Assembly: GCF_902813185.1 (NCBI RefSeq)
Contig: NZ_LR778301.1
Location: forward strand, 3,824,001-3,888,000
Reading direction: 5' to 3'
DNA from: Denitratisoma oestradiolicum
Lineage (GTDB): Bacteria; Pseudomonadota; Gammaproteobacteria; Burkholderiales; Rhodocyclaceae
Length of the DNA: 64,000 nt
The notes below the pieces were generated by a model, which searched no databases, was not told the origin of the DNA, and saw only the letters and a program-made list of their open reading frames with translations. A program made the translations under genes and the position numbers. Shown here in pieces: positions 1 to 8,198 of this stretch (positions within the stretch are counted from its first letter, which is position 1; each line of letters begins with the position of its first letter).

Positions 1-671
1 ACAAGCGCAAGGACCGCTACGGCGGCAGCGCCGAGAACCGTGCCCGCTTTCCGGCCCGGGTGCTGGCAGCGGTGAAAGCGGCGGTGGGCAAGGAGATGGC
101 GGTGATCGCCAAGATCAATGTGGCGGATGGCGTGCCTGGCGGCGCCACGGTGGAAGATGGCATGGTCACCGCCAAAGTGCTGGAAGCGGCGGGGGCCGAC
201 ATGCTGGTGCTCTCTGGTGGGCGCAATGTCGAATCCAACTGGTTCATGTTCGGCAGCCCCTTCCAGTACAAGCACTTCGCCCGGACGGTCAAGAGTCCCG
301 TCAACCGCCTGATGCTCAGGCTCGCCCTGATGTCCAACCCCAAGAACATGGTTTTTCGGGAAATGTATTTCCTGGAGTACTCGCGCCAGATCCGGGCGGC
401 GGTGAAGATGCCCCTGGGCTACCTGGGGGGAGCCAAATCCCTGGCCAACGCGGAGACCGCCATGGGGGAGGGCTTCGACTGCGTGGTCATGGCGAGGGCA
501 CTGATCCAGGATTCCGGGCTGATCAATAAATTCCGCAACGGCGAAGTGACTGTATCCCCATGTGATGCCTGCAACGCTTGCTCTTCCTACATCTACGATC
601 CGTCCGGGACCCGCTGCGAATACAACCCGCCCAACGATTTGGCCCTCAATCGGCAAAGGGCCTCGGCGTGA
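1..671 (+). CDS. NADH:flavin oxidoreductase, Old Yellow Enzyme family (5' truncated by the window edge)
   Basis: Only the C-terminal part is present; the frame is already open at base 3. The first residues read DRYGGSAENRARF, the family signature (D-x-YGGS-x-ENR-x-RF) near the FMN site of the TIM barrel. Further on, LGGAKS and the segment ending VVMARALI fit the phosphate-binding end of the barrel. The tail has three close cysteines (CDACNAC) and one eleven residues later, resembling the iron-sulfur cysteine cluster of 2,4-dienoyl-CoA-reductase-type members, although the spacing is not canonical. Such enzymes reduce activated C=C bonds with FMN. It lies 36 bp before the thiolase-like gene on the same strand, so it probably belongs to the same catabolic operon. 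Substrate unknown. Confidence 0.85.
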   Translation, partial: KRKDRYGGSAENRARFPARVLAAVKAAVGKEMAVIAKINVADGVPGGATVEDGMVTAKVLEAAGADMLVLSGGRNVESNWFMFGSPFQYKHFARTVKSPVNRLMLRLALMSNPKNMVFREMYFLEYSRQIRAAVKMPLGYLGGAKSLANAETAMGEGFDCVVMARALIQDSGLINKFRNGEVTVSPCDACNACSSYIYDPSGTRCEYNPPNDLALNRQRASA

Positions 672-707
672 GCGGAGCTCCGCTCACGATGGCGCAGAAA
701 GTCCCCC

Positions 708-1853
708 ATGAAGGATGAGGTCGCCATCGTCGGCATCGGCGAGACAGCCTTCGGCAAGGGCTTTACCGAGAGCGAACTGCAACTGGGTTGCACCGCCATC
801 GGACGAGCCCTTGATGATGCCGGCATCGAGGCCAGCGAAGTGGATGCCCTGGCCTGCTACACCATGGAGGAAACGCCGGAATTCGAGTTCTCCCGCAGCA
901 TGGGCTTCGGCGACCTCAGTTATTTCAGTCGGGTCAATTTCGGCGGCGGCGCCGGTTGTGCCGCCGTAGGCCAGGCGGCCATGGCCATTGCCGCCGGCCA
1001 GGCCAACGTGGCGGTGGTGTGGCGCGCCCGCAAGCGCAGCGGCAAGGCTTCCCGCTTCTGGGCCCAGACACCGCCCCGGGTATCGACCCACTGGAAATGG
1101 TCCCAGCCCTGGGGCCTGTTGCGGCCGGTGGACGAGGTCGGCTTGCTGACGCGGCGCTATTTCCACGAGTACGGCGCCGACCGGACGACCCTGGGCAGGA
1201 TCGCCGTCACCCTGCGGGAGCATGCCCTGGAAAACCCGAGGGCGATGATGCGGGGCCGGCCCCTGACCCTGGAGGATTACCTGCAGGCCCGCTTGGTCAG
1301 CGATCCACTCTGTCTGTTCGACAATTGCCTGGAGACCGACGGCGCCGTGGCCCTGGTGCTGGCCCGCCGCAACCGGGCACGGGACTGCCGGCGCAAACCC
1401 GTCTATATCCATGCCTGGTCCCAGGGGTTGGCCAGCGGGCAGCAGAACATGCCCAACGTCTTTGTCGCTGATCCGTTCTCGGGAGGCTCGGCCGTGGCGG
1501 CGCGCAATCTCTGGCAGCGCTCCGATATCAGACCCGAGGATGTCGATGTCGCCCAGTTTTATGACGCATTCTCTTCCCTGATTCTGTTTTCCCTGGAGGC
1601 CTACGGCTTCTGCGGTCGCGGCGAGGCGGCGGACTTCGTTTCCTCTAGCGGGATTTCCGTGCGAGGGGGGCGGTTGCCAGTGAATACCGCCGGGGGCAGC
1701 CTGTCGGAAGCCTATGTGCACGGCTTTAATCTGGTTACGGAAGGGGTGCGCCAATTGCGGGGCGAAGCGGTCAATCCGGTGCCTGGCGCTCGCTCCTGCC
1801 TGGTGACTTCGTGCGATGCCACGCCTACCAGCGCCCTGTTGCTGAGGAATTGA
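708..1853 (+). CDS. Thiolase-fold lipid-transfer protein / Ltp2-like aldolase subunit
   Basis: 381 residues with a thiolase fold: N-terminal VAIVGIGETAFGKG, a central Gly-rich GGGAGCAAV and a C-terminal NTAGG...EAYVHG segment. Where a true thiolase has its nucleophilic cysteine (N-C-A-S/G), this protein by eye has glycine, and the Cys in GAGC is displaced. This is typical of SCP-2/Ltp proteins that are not thiolases. In actinobacterial steroid degradation, Ltp2 acts with a DUF35 partner as a retro-aldolase removing a side-chain fragment from a CoA ester. Here a DUF35 gene starts one base after the stop, supporting that two-subunit role. Tyrosines in QFYDAFS and EAYVHG are candidate catalytic residues. 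The precise substrate is an inference. Confidence 0.82.
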   Translation: MKDEVAIVGIGETAFGKGFTESELQLGCTAIGRALDDAGIEASEVDALACYTMEETPEFEFSRSMGFGDLSYFSRVNFGGGAGCAAVGQAAMAIAAGQANVAVVWRARKRSGKASRFWAQTPPRVSTHWKWSQPWGLLRPVDEVGLLTRRYFHEYGADRTTLGRIAVTLREHALENPRAMMRGRPLTLEDYLQARLVSDPLCLFDNCLETDGAVALVLARRNRARDCRRKPVYIHAWSQGLASGQQNMPNVFVADPFSGGSAVAARNLWQRSDIRPEDVDVAQFYDAFSSLILFSLEAYGFCGRGEAADFVSSSGISVRGGRLPVNTAGGSLSEAYVHGFNLVTEGVRQLRGEAVNPVPGARSCLVTSCDATPTSALLLRN

Positions 1854-1854
1854 G

Positions 1855-2295
1855 ATGAGCACCGGGAATTGGGTTCTGCCGGATACCGACGACCCCGTGG
1901 ATGGGCCCTTCTGGCAGGCTGCACGAGAGAAACGACTGGTAGTCCAGCATTGCGCTGCCTGCGTGGCAAGCTATTACCCGCCTCGAGTCCATTGCCCACG
2001 CTGCCATGGAGCCCTGGCCTGGAACGAGGTGGCTGGAACGGGCCGGGTCTGGTCCTACGTCACGGTCCATCCTCCCCTGTTGCCAGCCTATCAGCCCTAC
2101 GCGCCCTACCAAATGGTGTTGGTGGAACTGGACGACCACCCCGGTCTGCGCCTGGTGGGCAATCTGCTCCAGGAAGATGAGGGCGCCATCAACGACACCG
2201 TTCACCAGCCGCTCTCCGTCGGCGATCCGGTGCGGGTGGCCTTCCGCACCGTTGCCGAAGACGTGGTGCTGCCGTGCTGGATAAAAGCCGGATGA
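1855..2295 (+). CDS. DUF35 OB-fold/zinc-ribbon protein, probable partner of the thiolase-like aldolase
   Basis: 146 residues. The N-terminal part has two Cys pairs (CAAC near residue 33 and CPRC near residue 48) forming a rubredoxin-like zinc ribbon. An OB-fold follows, with GTGRVWSYVTVH and a segment around residue 100 typical of DUF35 CoA-binding proteins. The start codon is one base past the upstream stop, implying translational coupling. DUF35 proteins bind acyl-CoA and are obligate partners of Ltp/SCP-2 thiolase-like enzymes, so the pair probably forms one heteromeric CoA-ester-processing enzyme. No fused hydratase (MaoC) domain is present, unlike the longer ChsH2-type proteins. Confidence 0.83.
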   Translation: MSTGNWVLPDTDDPVDGPFWQAAREKRLVVQHCAACVASYYPPRVHCPRCHGALAWNEVAGTGRVWSYVTVHPPLLPAYQPYAPYQMVLVELDDHPGLRLVGNLLQEDEGAINDTVHQPLSVGDPVRVAFRTVAEDVVLPCWIKAG

Positions 2296-2385
2296 ACATC
2301 GATCCCCGTACATCGCGCCGCATCTTTGCCGAGGCTTTCGCTGCCCTCCCCCTCAATCATTCTGACTCTGCGTAAGGAACACCCT

Positions 2386-3306
2386 ATGAAATTCGCACTG
2401 GCAACCCTTGGCCTGGAAAATTATCCCCCGGTCGTGGCACCCTGGGAAAGAACCTCCGGCGGCGCGGAAATTCTCCGCTATGCCCGCAAGGCCGACAGCC
2501 TGAGCTGGGACTGGCTGACCATTCCCGAACACGTGGTGATGCCCAACGAGATGGTGGAACACATGGGCAGCCGCTTCATCGAGGGCATGTCCGGCGCGGC
2601 GGTGCTGATGGGCGCCACCCAGCGCATCCACATGCTGACCTACATCCTGGCGCTACCCTATCGGCATCCCCTGCTGCTGGCCAAGCAGATCGCCACCATG
2701 GAATTCATTGCCGGCGGCCGCTTCACCCTGGGGACGGCCGTGGGCCACCTGGAGAAGGAGTTCGAGGCGCTGAATGTCCCCTTTGAGCAGCGTGGCAAGA
2801 TCACTGACGAATACATCGCGGCCCTGAAAGAAGCCTGGACTTCGGACATGCCAAGCTTCGACGGCGAGTTCGTCAAGTTCAAGAACGTGGTGATCGAGCC
2901 CAAGCCGATCCAGAAGCCCCATCCTCCGATCTTCATCGGCGGCAACTCCAAGCCGGCCATGCGGCGCGCCGCGCAACTCGGCGACGGCTGGATCCCCTGG
3001 CTGGTGACGGCGGAGAATCTGCCCGAGTGCATCCAGTACATGAAGAGCCTGCCCGAGTACCAGGAGAAGGCCGACCGCTTCGAGATTCTGGTGACCACCA
3101 CGGCCTACGCTCAAGACGACCATCACGTCGCCTACGGAGAGACCAAGATTGCCGCCGACCGGGACGGCGTCCTGCGGGAGATCGAAGGGCTGCAGAAGGC
3201 CGGCGCCACCTCGGTCCAGGTGCGGCCGCCCAATACCGACACCCTGGATCAGTGCCTGGAATGGGTCGAGTGGTACGACAAGGAAATCATTCCCCAATTC
3301 CGTTAA
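2386..3306 (+). CDS. LLM-class flavin/F420-dependent oxidoreductase
   Basis: 306 residues from the ATG at 2386, chosen because AAGGAA lies 7 bp upstream and the protein then opens with the family-typical MKFALATLG; an in-frame extension to 2326 has no such signal. Bacterial-luciferase-like TIM barrel: TIPEHVVMP, the block GGRFTLGTAVGHLEKEFEAL, then FIGGNSKPAMRRAAQLGDGW, which forms the cofactor phosphate pocket. Family members use either F420 or FMN. F420 biosynthesis genes sit at 53-58 kb of this window, so F420 is plausible. It lies between the DUF35 gene and an enoyl-CoA hydratase gene in a catabolic cluster, so a role in redox steps on a CoA-linked or steroid-like substrate is inferred. 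Confidence 0.85.
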   Translation: MKFALATLGLENYPPVVAPWERTSGGAEILRYARKADSLSWDWLTIPEHVVMPNEMVEHMGSRFIEGMSGAAVLMGATQRIHMLTYILALPYRHPLLLAKQIATMEFIAGGRFTLGTAVGHLEKEFEALNVPFEQRGKITDEYIAALKEAWTSDMPSFDGEFVKFKNVVIEPKPIQKPHPPIFIGGNSKPAMRRAAQLGDGWIPWLVTAENLPECIQYMKSLPEYQEKADRFEILVTTTAYAQDDHHVAYGETKIAADRDGVLREIEGLQKAGATSVQVRPPNTDTLDQCLEWVEWYDKEIIPQFR

Positions 3307-3327
3307 CGGTCACGACGACAAGCGCCT

Positions 3328-3392
3328 CCCCGGCGCATGCCGGGTTCCGGATCGGCGGTTTGCTGGATTCCGGCCTGTGCCGGAATGACGGG
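3328..3392. repeat. Dispersed double-palindrome repeat, copy A
   Basis: Two GC-rich hairpins (CCCGGCgcatGCCGGG and ATTCCGGCctgtGCCGGAAT) are separated by about 18 bases, the second flanked by CTGG and GACGGG. The same architecture recurs at 41798-41862 and 62491-62563. All three copies are intergenic, which fits a REP/BIME-like dispersed element. It lies between the LLM gene and the enoyl-CoA hydratase gene. Confidence 0.7.
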
Positions 3393-3452
3393 GGTGGTGT
3401 TGGGGGGATTCGCAAAATTGTTCCGCGTTGCACGTTAAATGGGAGAACGGCC

Positions 3453-4283
3453 ATGGCCGAGGAATTCAGCTACCTCCAGTTCCGCGTCGAGGACAAGGTG
3501 GGCATCATCACCCTGAACCGTCCCGACAAGCTGAACGCCATCAGCTGGGAACTGGCCGAGGAGCTTTCCGGCCTGCTCCACAGGCTGCGCTTCCACGACG
3601 AGGTATGCACCATCCTGTTGAACGGTGCCGGCCGTTCCTTCTGCTCCGGCGCCGATGTGAACTTCATCTGCGGGGAGAGTGAGCGGCCGATTCCCGGCAC
3701 CTCCGACCCTTCCCGTCCCATCCCCCGTTCCCAGCGCAAGACGCCGGGCGGTCCCTTCTTCGAGGTGACGCGGCAGCTGGTGGCGGTGGATAAGCCGGTG
3801 ATCGTGGCCATCCAGGGCCATGCGGTGGGTGCCGGCCTGGCCTACTCCATCGCCTGCGACCGTCGTTTCGGCGACACCACCACCAAGATGGCAGCGATCT
3901 TCACCAACATCGGCGTGGCGCCGGATTGCGGCCTGTCCTATTTTCTGCCCCGCATCGTGGGCTTCTCCAACGCTCTGATGATGGTGGAGACGGCCAAGGT
4001 GTTCAAGGCCGAGGAATGCAAGGCCCTGGGCCTGCTGGACGAACTGGTGCCCGAAGGCCAGGCTTTCGCGGCGGCCTTCGAGTACGCCAAGCTGCTGGCC
4101 CAGCGGGCTTCGGTGGCGGTGGACATGGCGCGGCGCATGATCCACATGTCCCAGGTCAGCACCCTGGAGGAAATCCTCGACTACGAGGGCCATGCCGGTG
4201 TGGCCGTGGCCTCCACCCTGGATGCCAAGGAAGGCACCCTGTCCTTCCTGGAAAAACGCAAGCCGGTCTATCGCGGAATGTAG
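3453..4283 (+). CDS. Enoyl-CoA hydratase/isomerase family protein
   Basis: 276 residues. The ATG at 3453 follows GGGAGAACGG; the reading frame stays open upstream, but only through the palindromic repeat, which argues for this start. Crotonase-fold signatures: LNRPDKLNAI, the first oxyanion-hole segment GAGRSFCSGAD, and IQGHAVGAGLAYSIACD for the second. By eye, one catalytic glutamate of true hydratases is replaced by alanine in VGAGLA, and the second position reads GVAPDCGLS with aspartate, more like isomerase-type members. An insertion rich in Pro and Arg (about residues 75-100) precedes the second oxyanion segment. It probably hydrates or isomerises an acyl-CoA made in this cluster. Exact reaction not determined. 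Confidence 0.85.
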   Translation: MAEEFSYLQFRVEDKVGIITLNRPDKLNAISWELAEELSGLLHRLRFHDEVCTILLNGAGRSFCSGADVNFICGESERPIPGTSDPSRPIPRSQRKTPGGPFFEVTRQLVAVDKPVIVAIQGHAVGAGLAYSIACDRRFGDTTTKMAAIFTNIGVAPDCGLSYFLPRIVGFSNALMMVETAKVFKAEECKALGLLDELVPEGQAFAAAFEYAKLLAQRASVAVDMARRMIHMSQVSTLEEILDYEGHAGVAVASTLDAKEGTLSFLEKRKPVYRGM

Positions 4284-4334
4284 GGCTTTTGAAAATCGAA
4301 ACAACAATGACCACAAACCTGGAGGAATCAATCG

Positions 4335-6014
4335 ATGGCTGAAGACAACGAATACGATGTGATCGTGGTGGGGTCTGGCGGTGGAGCCCTGCTCTCCGCG
4401 GTGAGAGCCCACGATCTGGGTATGAAGGTACTGGTGATCGAAAAGAGCGACCAGTACGGCGGCACCTCCGCCACCTCGGGTGGCGCCCTCTGGATTCCCC
4501 TGAACGGCGCGGTCGAGGACAGCTACGAATCGGCCTTCACTTACATGAAAACCGCTGCCGCCGGCACCACGACGGACAGCAAGATTCGCGCTTACCTGGA
4601 TTCCGCCAAGGAGATGATCCGTTTCGTCAACGACAAGACAGCGCTGCGCTACCAGGTCAGCACCGGCTACGCCGACTACTATCCGGACGTGCCGTGCGCC
4701 CTGGACATGGGGCGGGCCATGGAACCGGTGCCCTTTGACGGCGCGTTGCTGGGGGAGGAAATCCACAAACTGCGGCCCTCCCATCCCGGCGTGACCCTGA
4801 TGGGGATCGGCATGACGATCCCGGAGTCCAATGTCATGGCCACCAAAGCTCCGGGCTGGCTCTGGATCGTGCTGAAGATATTGTTTCGTTACTACCTGGA
4901 TCTGCCCTGGCGCTTCAAGACCAAGCGGGACCGGCGGCTGTGCCTGGGCAATGCCCTGATCGGTGGCCTGCGCCACGCCATGCTGGCGCGCGATATCCCG
5001 CTCTGGCTCAACTGCCCTCTGGAATCGCTGATCCGTGAGGATGGCCGGGTCGTGGGTGTCATCGCCCGTCGGGAAGGCCGCCCGATCACCTTGCGCGCAC
5101 AACGCGGCGTAATCCTGGCCGCCGGCGGATTCGAGCGGAATCAGGAGATGCGTGACAAATACCTTCCCCAACCCAGCCGCCAGGAGTGGGCCTGCACGCC
5201 GAAAGGCCTCAACACCGGCGACACCATCCGCGCTGCCGAGGCGATCGGCGCCAGGCTCGACAATATGCACATGATCTGGGGAACACCCACGGTGCGCGCG
5301 CCTGAGGCTCCCCAGCAAGGGCAGCAGGCCATTTTCGCGGAGCGGGGTTTCGGTGGCAGCGTCATCGTCAACCAGCAGGGACGGCGCTTCGTCAACGAAA
5401 CCATCTCCTACGACCGCTTTGTCGATGCCATGTATGCCGATCACGCCAGGAACGGAGGCTGTATCCCGGCCTGGATGGTCTTTGACGCCAAGTATCGCAA
5501 GAATTGTCCCATTGGCCCCCTCCTGCCCGCCTCGGCAATGCCAGACAGCAAGGTGCCTCCGGAATGGTTCGGCGATTTCGTCTTCAAGGACAACACCCTG
5601 GAGGGTCTGGCGCGCCAGATCGGTGTCGATCCCGAAGGACTGATGGATTCCGTGCGGAAGAACAACGCTTATGCCAAAACTGGCGTGGATCTGGATTTTC
5701 ACCGAGGGGAGAGCGCCTACGACCGCTATTGGTCTATCTGCGGCATCAAGCCCAATCCCTGCCTGGTCGCCATCGACCAGGGACCCTACTATGCGGTACG
5801 CCTGGATGCCGGCGACACAGGCACCAGGGGGGGGCCTGCGGTTACCGAGGACGCCCAGGTACTCGATCAGGGGGGAACACCCATTTCTGGGCTCTACTGC
5901 ATCGGCAACAACGCCGCGGCTCCCCTGGGTCGGGTCTATGGTGGCGCCGGGGGCACTATCGGTCCCGGGATGGTATTTGGCTATCGGGCAGTCAATCACC
6001 TGGCGCAGGTCTAA
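4335..6014 (+). CDS. FAD-dependent 3-oxosteroid 1-dehydrogenase-like flavoprotein (cytoplasmic)
   Basis: 559 residues, preceded by the ribosome site GGAGGAA. The N-terminus has the Rossmann FAD motif VIVVGSGGGALLSAVRA, then EKSDQYGGTSATSGGALWIP, characteristic of the KstD/fumarate-reductase flavoprotein group. Near the C-terminus are YYAVRLDAGDTGTRGG and YGGAGGTIGPGMVFGY, which match the KstD pattern where a tyrosine and backbone glycine form the active site. KstD enzymes remove the C1/C2 hydrogens of 3-ketosteroids. No signal peptide is present, unlike the three paralogues downstream, so this one should act in the cytoplasm. It follows the crotonase gene by about 50 bp. The steroid substrate is inferred from family and neighbours. 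Confidence 0.85.
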   Translation: MAEDNEYDVIVVGSGGGALLSAVRAHDLGMKVLVIEKSDQYGGTSATSGGALWIPLNGAVEDSYESAFTYMKTAAAGTTTDSKIRAYLDSAKEMIRFVNDKTALRYQVSTGYADYYPDVPCALDMGRAMEPVPFDGALLGEEIHKLRPSHPGVTLMGIGMTIPESNVMATKAPGWLWIVLKILFRYYLDLPWRFKTKRDRRLCLGNALIGGLRHAMLARDIPLWLNCPLESLIREDGRVVGVIARREGRPITLRAQRGVILAAGGFERNQEMRDKYLPQPSRQEWACTPKGLNTGDTIRAAEAIGARLDNMHMIWGTPTVRAPEAPQQGQQAIFAERGFGGSVIVNQQGRRFVNETISYDRFVDAMYADHARNGGCIPAWMVFDAKYRKNCPIGPLLPASAMPDSKVPPEWFGDFVFKDNTLEGLARQIGVDPEGLMDSVRKNNAYAKTGVDLDFHRGESAYDRYWSICGIKPNPCLVAIDQGPYYAVRLDAGDTGTRGGPAVTEDAQVLDQGGTPISGLYCIGNNAAAPLGRVYGGAGGTIGPGMVFGYRAVNHLAQV

Positions 6015-6080
6015 CCCTTCCAATCCAATTCCAGGGGAAAAGGCTGATCAGGCCCTCTCCCGCGCCCTGAATCCTGGAGG

Positions 6081-6096
6081 GGCCGCCAAGGCGGCC
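6081..6096. terminator. GC-rich palindrome after the KstD-like gene, possible terminator
   Basis: The perfect palindrome GGCCGCCAAGGCGGCC lies 66 bp past the stop of the flavoprotein gene and before the regulator. There is no clear T-run, so intrinsic termination is uncertain. The rest of 6015-6216 shows no gene. Confidence 0.3.
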
Positions 6097-6216
6097 TTCG
6101 GCCGTTCGCCTTAAAACTCCCAACGGCGATGTCACAGGGGACAAAATTTGCTGCAAAATCAAGTTGGCTTTTCCGTGCCGAAATCCACAGGAACTTCTGC
6201 CGTCCTGATCTTGACC

Positions 6217-7383
6217 ATGAGCAACGCCGAACCCGATTCATTGCCCATAGACGCTGACCTCTCCGACCAGAACGCTCTGGCTGCGCTGGTCGGCTTGGTC
6301 TATGAAGGTCTATTGGAGCCCGTCCCTTGGTTCAGCATCCTCGACTGGCTGCGGCGCCGGCTCCACAGCAATGCAACGGGCGTGGTGCTGCGTCCGGCCT
6401 CCATGGATGAACCAGCCTTCGCAATTAACTCCAACAGCCGGGGGACACGGATATCCAGCAACATCTATGGGAGTTTCTACTACTATTTCCTCGACACTTT
6501 CCGCCACCTTCCACCCGAGCAAGTATTAACGGTGGAAGAATGGCTGGGCGAAGAAACCTTCCTCAACGGTGATTTCTATCATGAGTATTACGTTCCCAGG
6601 GATATCCGCTATGCCATGGGCGCCGACTTCTATACCGATGATGAAACAGAATGCCGGATACGGGTCTGCCGGTCCCCGGATGCCGGCCCATTCACTGCGG
6701 AAAACAAAGCGCTGCTGCAGTTGCTGGTTTCCCATTTCAAGCGGTCCGTACAACTGTATTTCCGGCTTTGTCAGATTGATACCGAACGCAAGCTCTACGC
6801 CAATACCCTGAACCGGATTCAGCTGGGCTCCATCCTGCTGGACGATACCGGGAAGATCATGACCCGCAACGACGTGGCCGCGGAAATACTGTCCCGGCGC
6901 GACGGCATATGGGAACAGGAAGGCAGCCTGCAGGTAAGCCCCACCACCCAGGGGCGGCGCCTTCAGGTCCTGTTGAACAAGGCACTCGAAGACAGGAAGC
7001 GGCCAATCCCGTCGGTGACCGAGGCCGTCTTCATGCCCAGAAAAGCTGGTCACCAGAATTTGAGCGTGCTCATCAAATCCATCCCCCGGGTGGAACGGGG
7101 GGATGGCAAGCGCCGGCCAGCAGTCGAGGTTTTTCTGCGGGACCCGGAGCAGAAGACATGCCCTTCCCAGGACACCTTGAGCAAGCTGTTCAATCTCACT
7201 CCGGCGGAGGCCACATTGTGCGCCTCCCTCGCCGCGGGCAACAATATCAACGAGGCCTGCTCGGCACTGGGCATCACCCGCAACACGGCAAAATCCAGGT
7301 TGAAAAGCATTTTCAGCAAGACCGGCGCCACACGCCAATCCCATCTGGTCAGCATCCTGCTCGACACCATCGCGGCCCTCTGA
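6217..7383 (+). CDS. LuxR-family transcriptional regulator with an uncharacterised N-terminal sensor domain
   Basis: 388 residues from the ATG at 6217; an upstream TTG at 6148 would add 23 residues and is less likely. The last 65 or so residues form a LuxR/GerE helix-turn-helix: LTPAEATLCASLAAG, then ALGITRNTAKSRLKSIFSKTG. The first 300 residues match no receiver or AHL-binding domain I recognise. The protein is flanked by the KstD-like gene and the exported module. LuxR-type activators such as TeiR of Comamonas are known near steroid genes, so steroid-responsive control is a reasonable inference. The perfect palindrome at 7471-7486 just downstream is a candidate binding site. A second, similarly built regulator is at 22159-23142. 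Confidence 0.85.
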   Translation: MSNAEPDSLPIDADLSDQNALAALVGLVYEGLLEPVPWFSILDWLRRRLHSNATGVVLRPASMDEPAFAINSNSRGTRISSNIYGSFYYYFLDTFRHLPPEQVLTVEEWLGEETFLNGDFYHEYYVPRDIRYAMGADFYTDDETECRIRVCRSPDAGPFTAENKALLQLLVSHFKRSVQLYFRLCQIDTERKLYANTLNRIQLGSILLDDTGKIMTRNDVAAEILSRRDGIWEQEGSLQVSPTTQGRRLQVLLNKALEDRKRPIPSVTEAVFMPRKAGHQNLSVLIKSIPRVERGDGKRRPAVEVFLRDPEQKTCPSQDTLSKLFNLTPAEATLCASLAAGNNINEACSALGITRNTAKSRLKSIFSKTGATRQSHLVSILLDTIAAL

Positions 7384-7470
7384 GCTGCGGTCACCACACC
7401 GGACAAGGTTCCGGTAACGAAATCTGAATCAGCTTATTTGAGGCCGCTTCTGTCGGGATGCTTCCCATGT

Positions 7471-7486
7471 ACACCCATATGGGTGT
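7471..7486. promoter_or_regulatory. 16-bp perfect palindrome upstream of the exported flavoprotein module (candidate operator)
   Basis: ACACCCATATGGGTGT is its own reverse complement and lies about 100 bp before the ATG at 7587 and 88 bp past the LuxR-type regulator gene. The same gap also holds a looser inverted pair (GTACG...CGTAC, about 7500-7530). The position fits regulation of the operon starting at 7587. The binding protein is unknown. Confidence 0.5.
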
Positions 7487-7586
7487 TGTTGCGGCGTCCG
7501 TACGTTCTCATGATGTGCACACACGTACCGGGATTTGGCGCACACCGCATCCCCCGACATCTATCAACTTTTTAAGGGCAATCAAC

Positions 7587-8156
7587 ATGGAAGTGAAAAG
7601 TCCGGGCAGAAGGCGTGCGATCAGCGCGACGCTGTTGGGCGTGGCTCCCATTGCCCTGCTGGGTACCGCCACCGGGCTAGTCAAACCGGCTGAAGCAAAG
7701 GAAGGCGATGGAAGGAGCCAGGACATGGGACTGAAACTCAAGCCGCTCGGGACGTTGGCCCTGCATACCGCCGGCTCCTGGAGCTTCAATGGACCGATCT
7801 GGAATCGGTCTGCAACCGAGATGAAACGCGTGGAATGGAACTGTGAGCTGTTCAAGCTCAAGAGCCTCTGGGCGAACGGAACCTACCAGAAGGGGCCGAG
7901 CGTGGCACAGGTGAACGTCCGTGTGCTGCTTGAGGATGCCGATGGAATCAAATTGTTCCTCGACTATTTGGTGCGGACGGACATGCCACTGCACATGGAG
8001 GGCAAGCATCCGGTGATCATGTCGGGGCGCATCGAGGTCGATGATGCCGTTGAGAAGTATCGCTGGCTTAATCGCACCCAGGTCGTCGGCAAGGGCTATC
8101 TCAACAAGGAGCGGAATCTCCAGACCTATGAAATGTATGCGTTGGCCTGGGATTGA
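7587..8156 (+). CDS. Tat-exported DUF3237-like protein
   Basis: 189 residues from the ATG at 7587, chosen because it places a twin-arginine signal at the N-terminus (GRRRAIS followed by a hydrophobic stretch ending near AEAKE). Upstream in-frame codons lie in the promoter region. The mature part is a small beta-rich protein. Its ending, YRWLNRTQVVGKGYL, resembles the Y-x-WLNR...VG-x-G end of DUF3237 proteins, of unknown function. It starts the operon with the Tat-flavoprotein at 8199 (42 bp gap), so it is probably a periplasmic accessory or binding protein for the same pathway. The family assignment is by eye and moderate. Confidence 0.65.
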   Translation: MEVKSPGRRRAISATLLGVAPIALLGTATGLVKPAEAKEGDGRSQDMGLKLKPLGTLALHTAGSWSFNGPIWNRSATEMKRVEWNCELFKLKSLWANGTYQKGPSVAQVNVRVLLEDADGIKLFLDYLVRTDMPLHMEGKHPVIMSGRIEVDDAVEKYRWLNRTQVVGKGYLNKERNLQTYEMYALAWD

Positions 8157-8198
8157 ACCTTCCATGGCCCCGATCAACGGCGTCTCCTGGAGAGTGTC

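Noticed and set aside
684..1862. 392-codon minus-strand frame opposite the thiolase-like gene
   Set aside because: The plus-strand protein has clear family motifs; the antisense product has none and no ribosome site.
3435..6023. Very long open frame (862 codons) on the minus strand opposite the crotonase and KstD-like genes
   Set aside because: It is antisense to two well-supported genes, is rich in Gly/His/Arg/Asp from GC-rich complement codons and contains no known domain. It is a shadow of high third-position GC.
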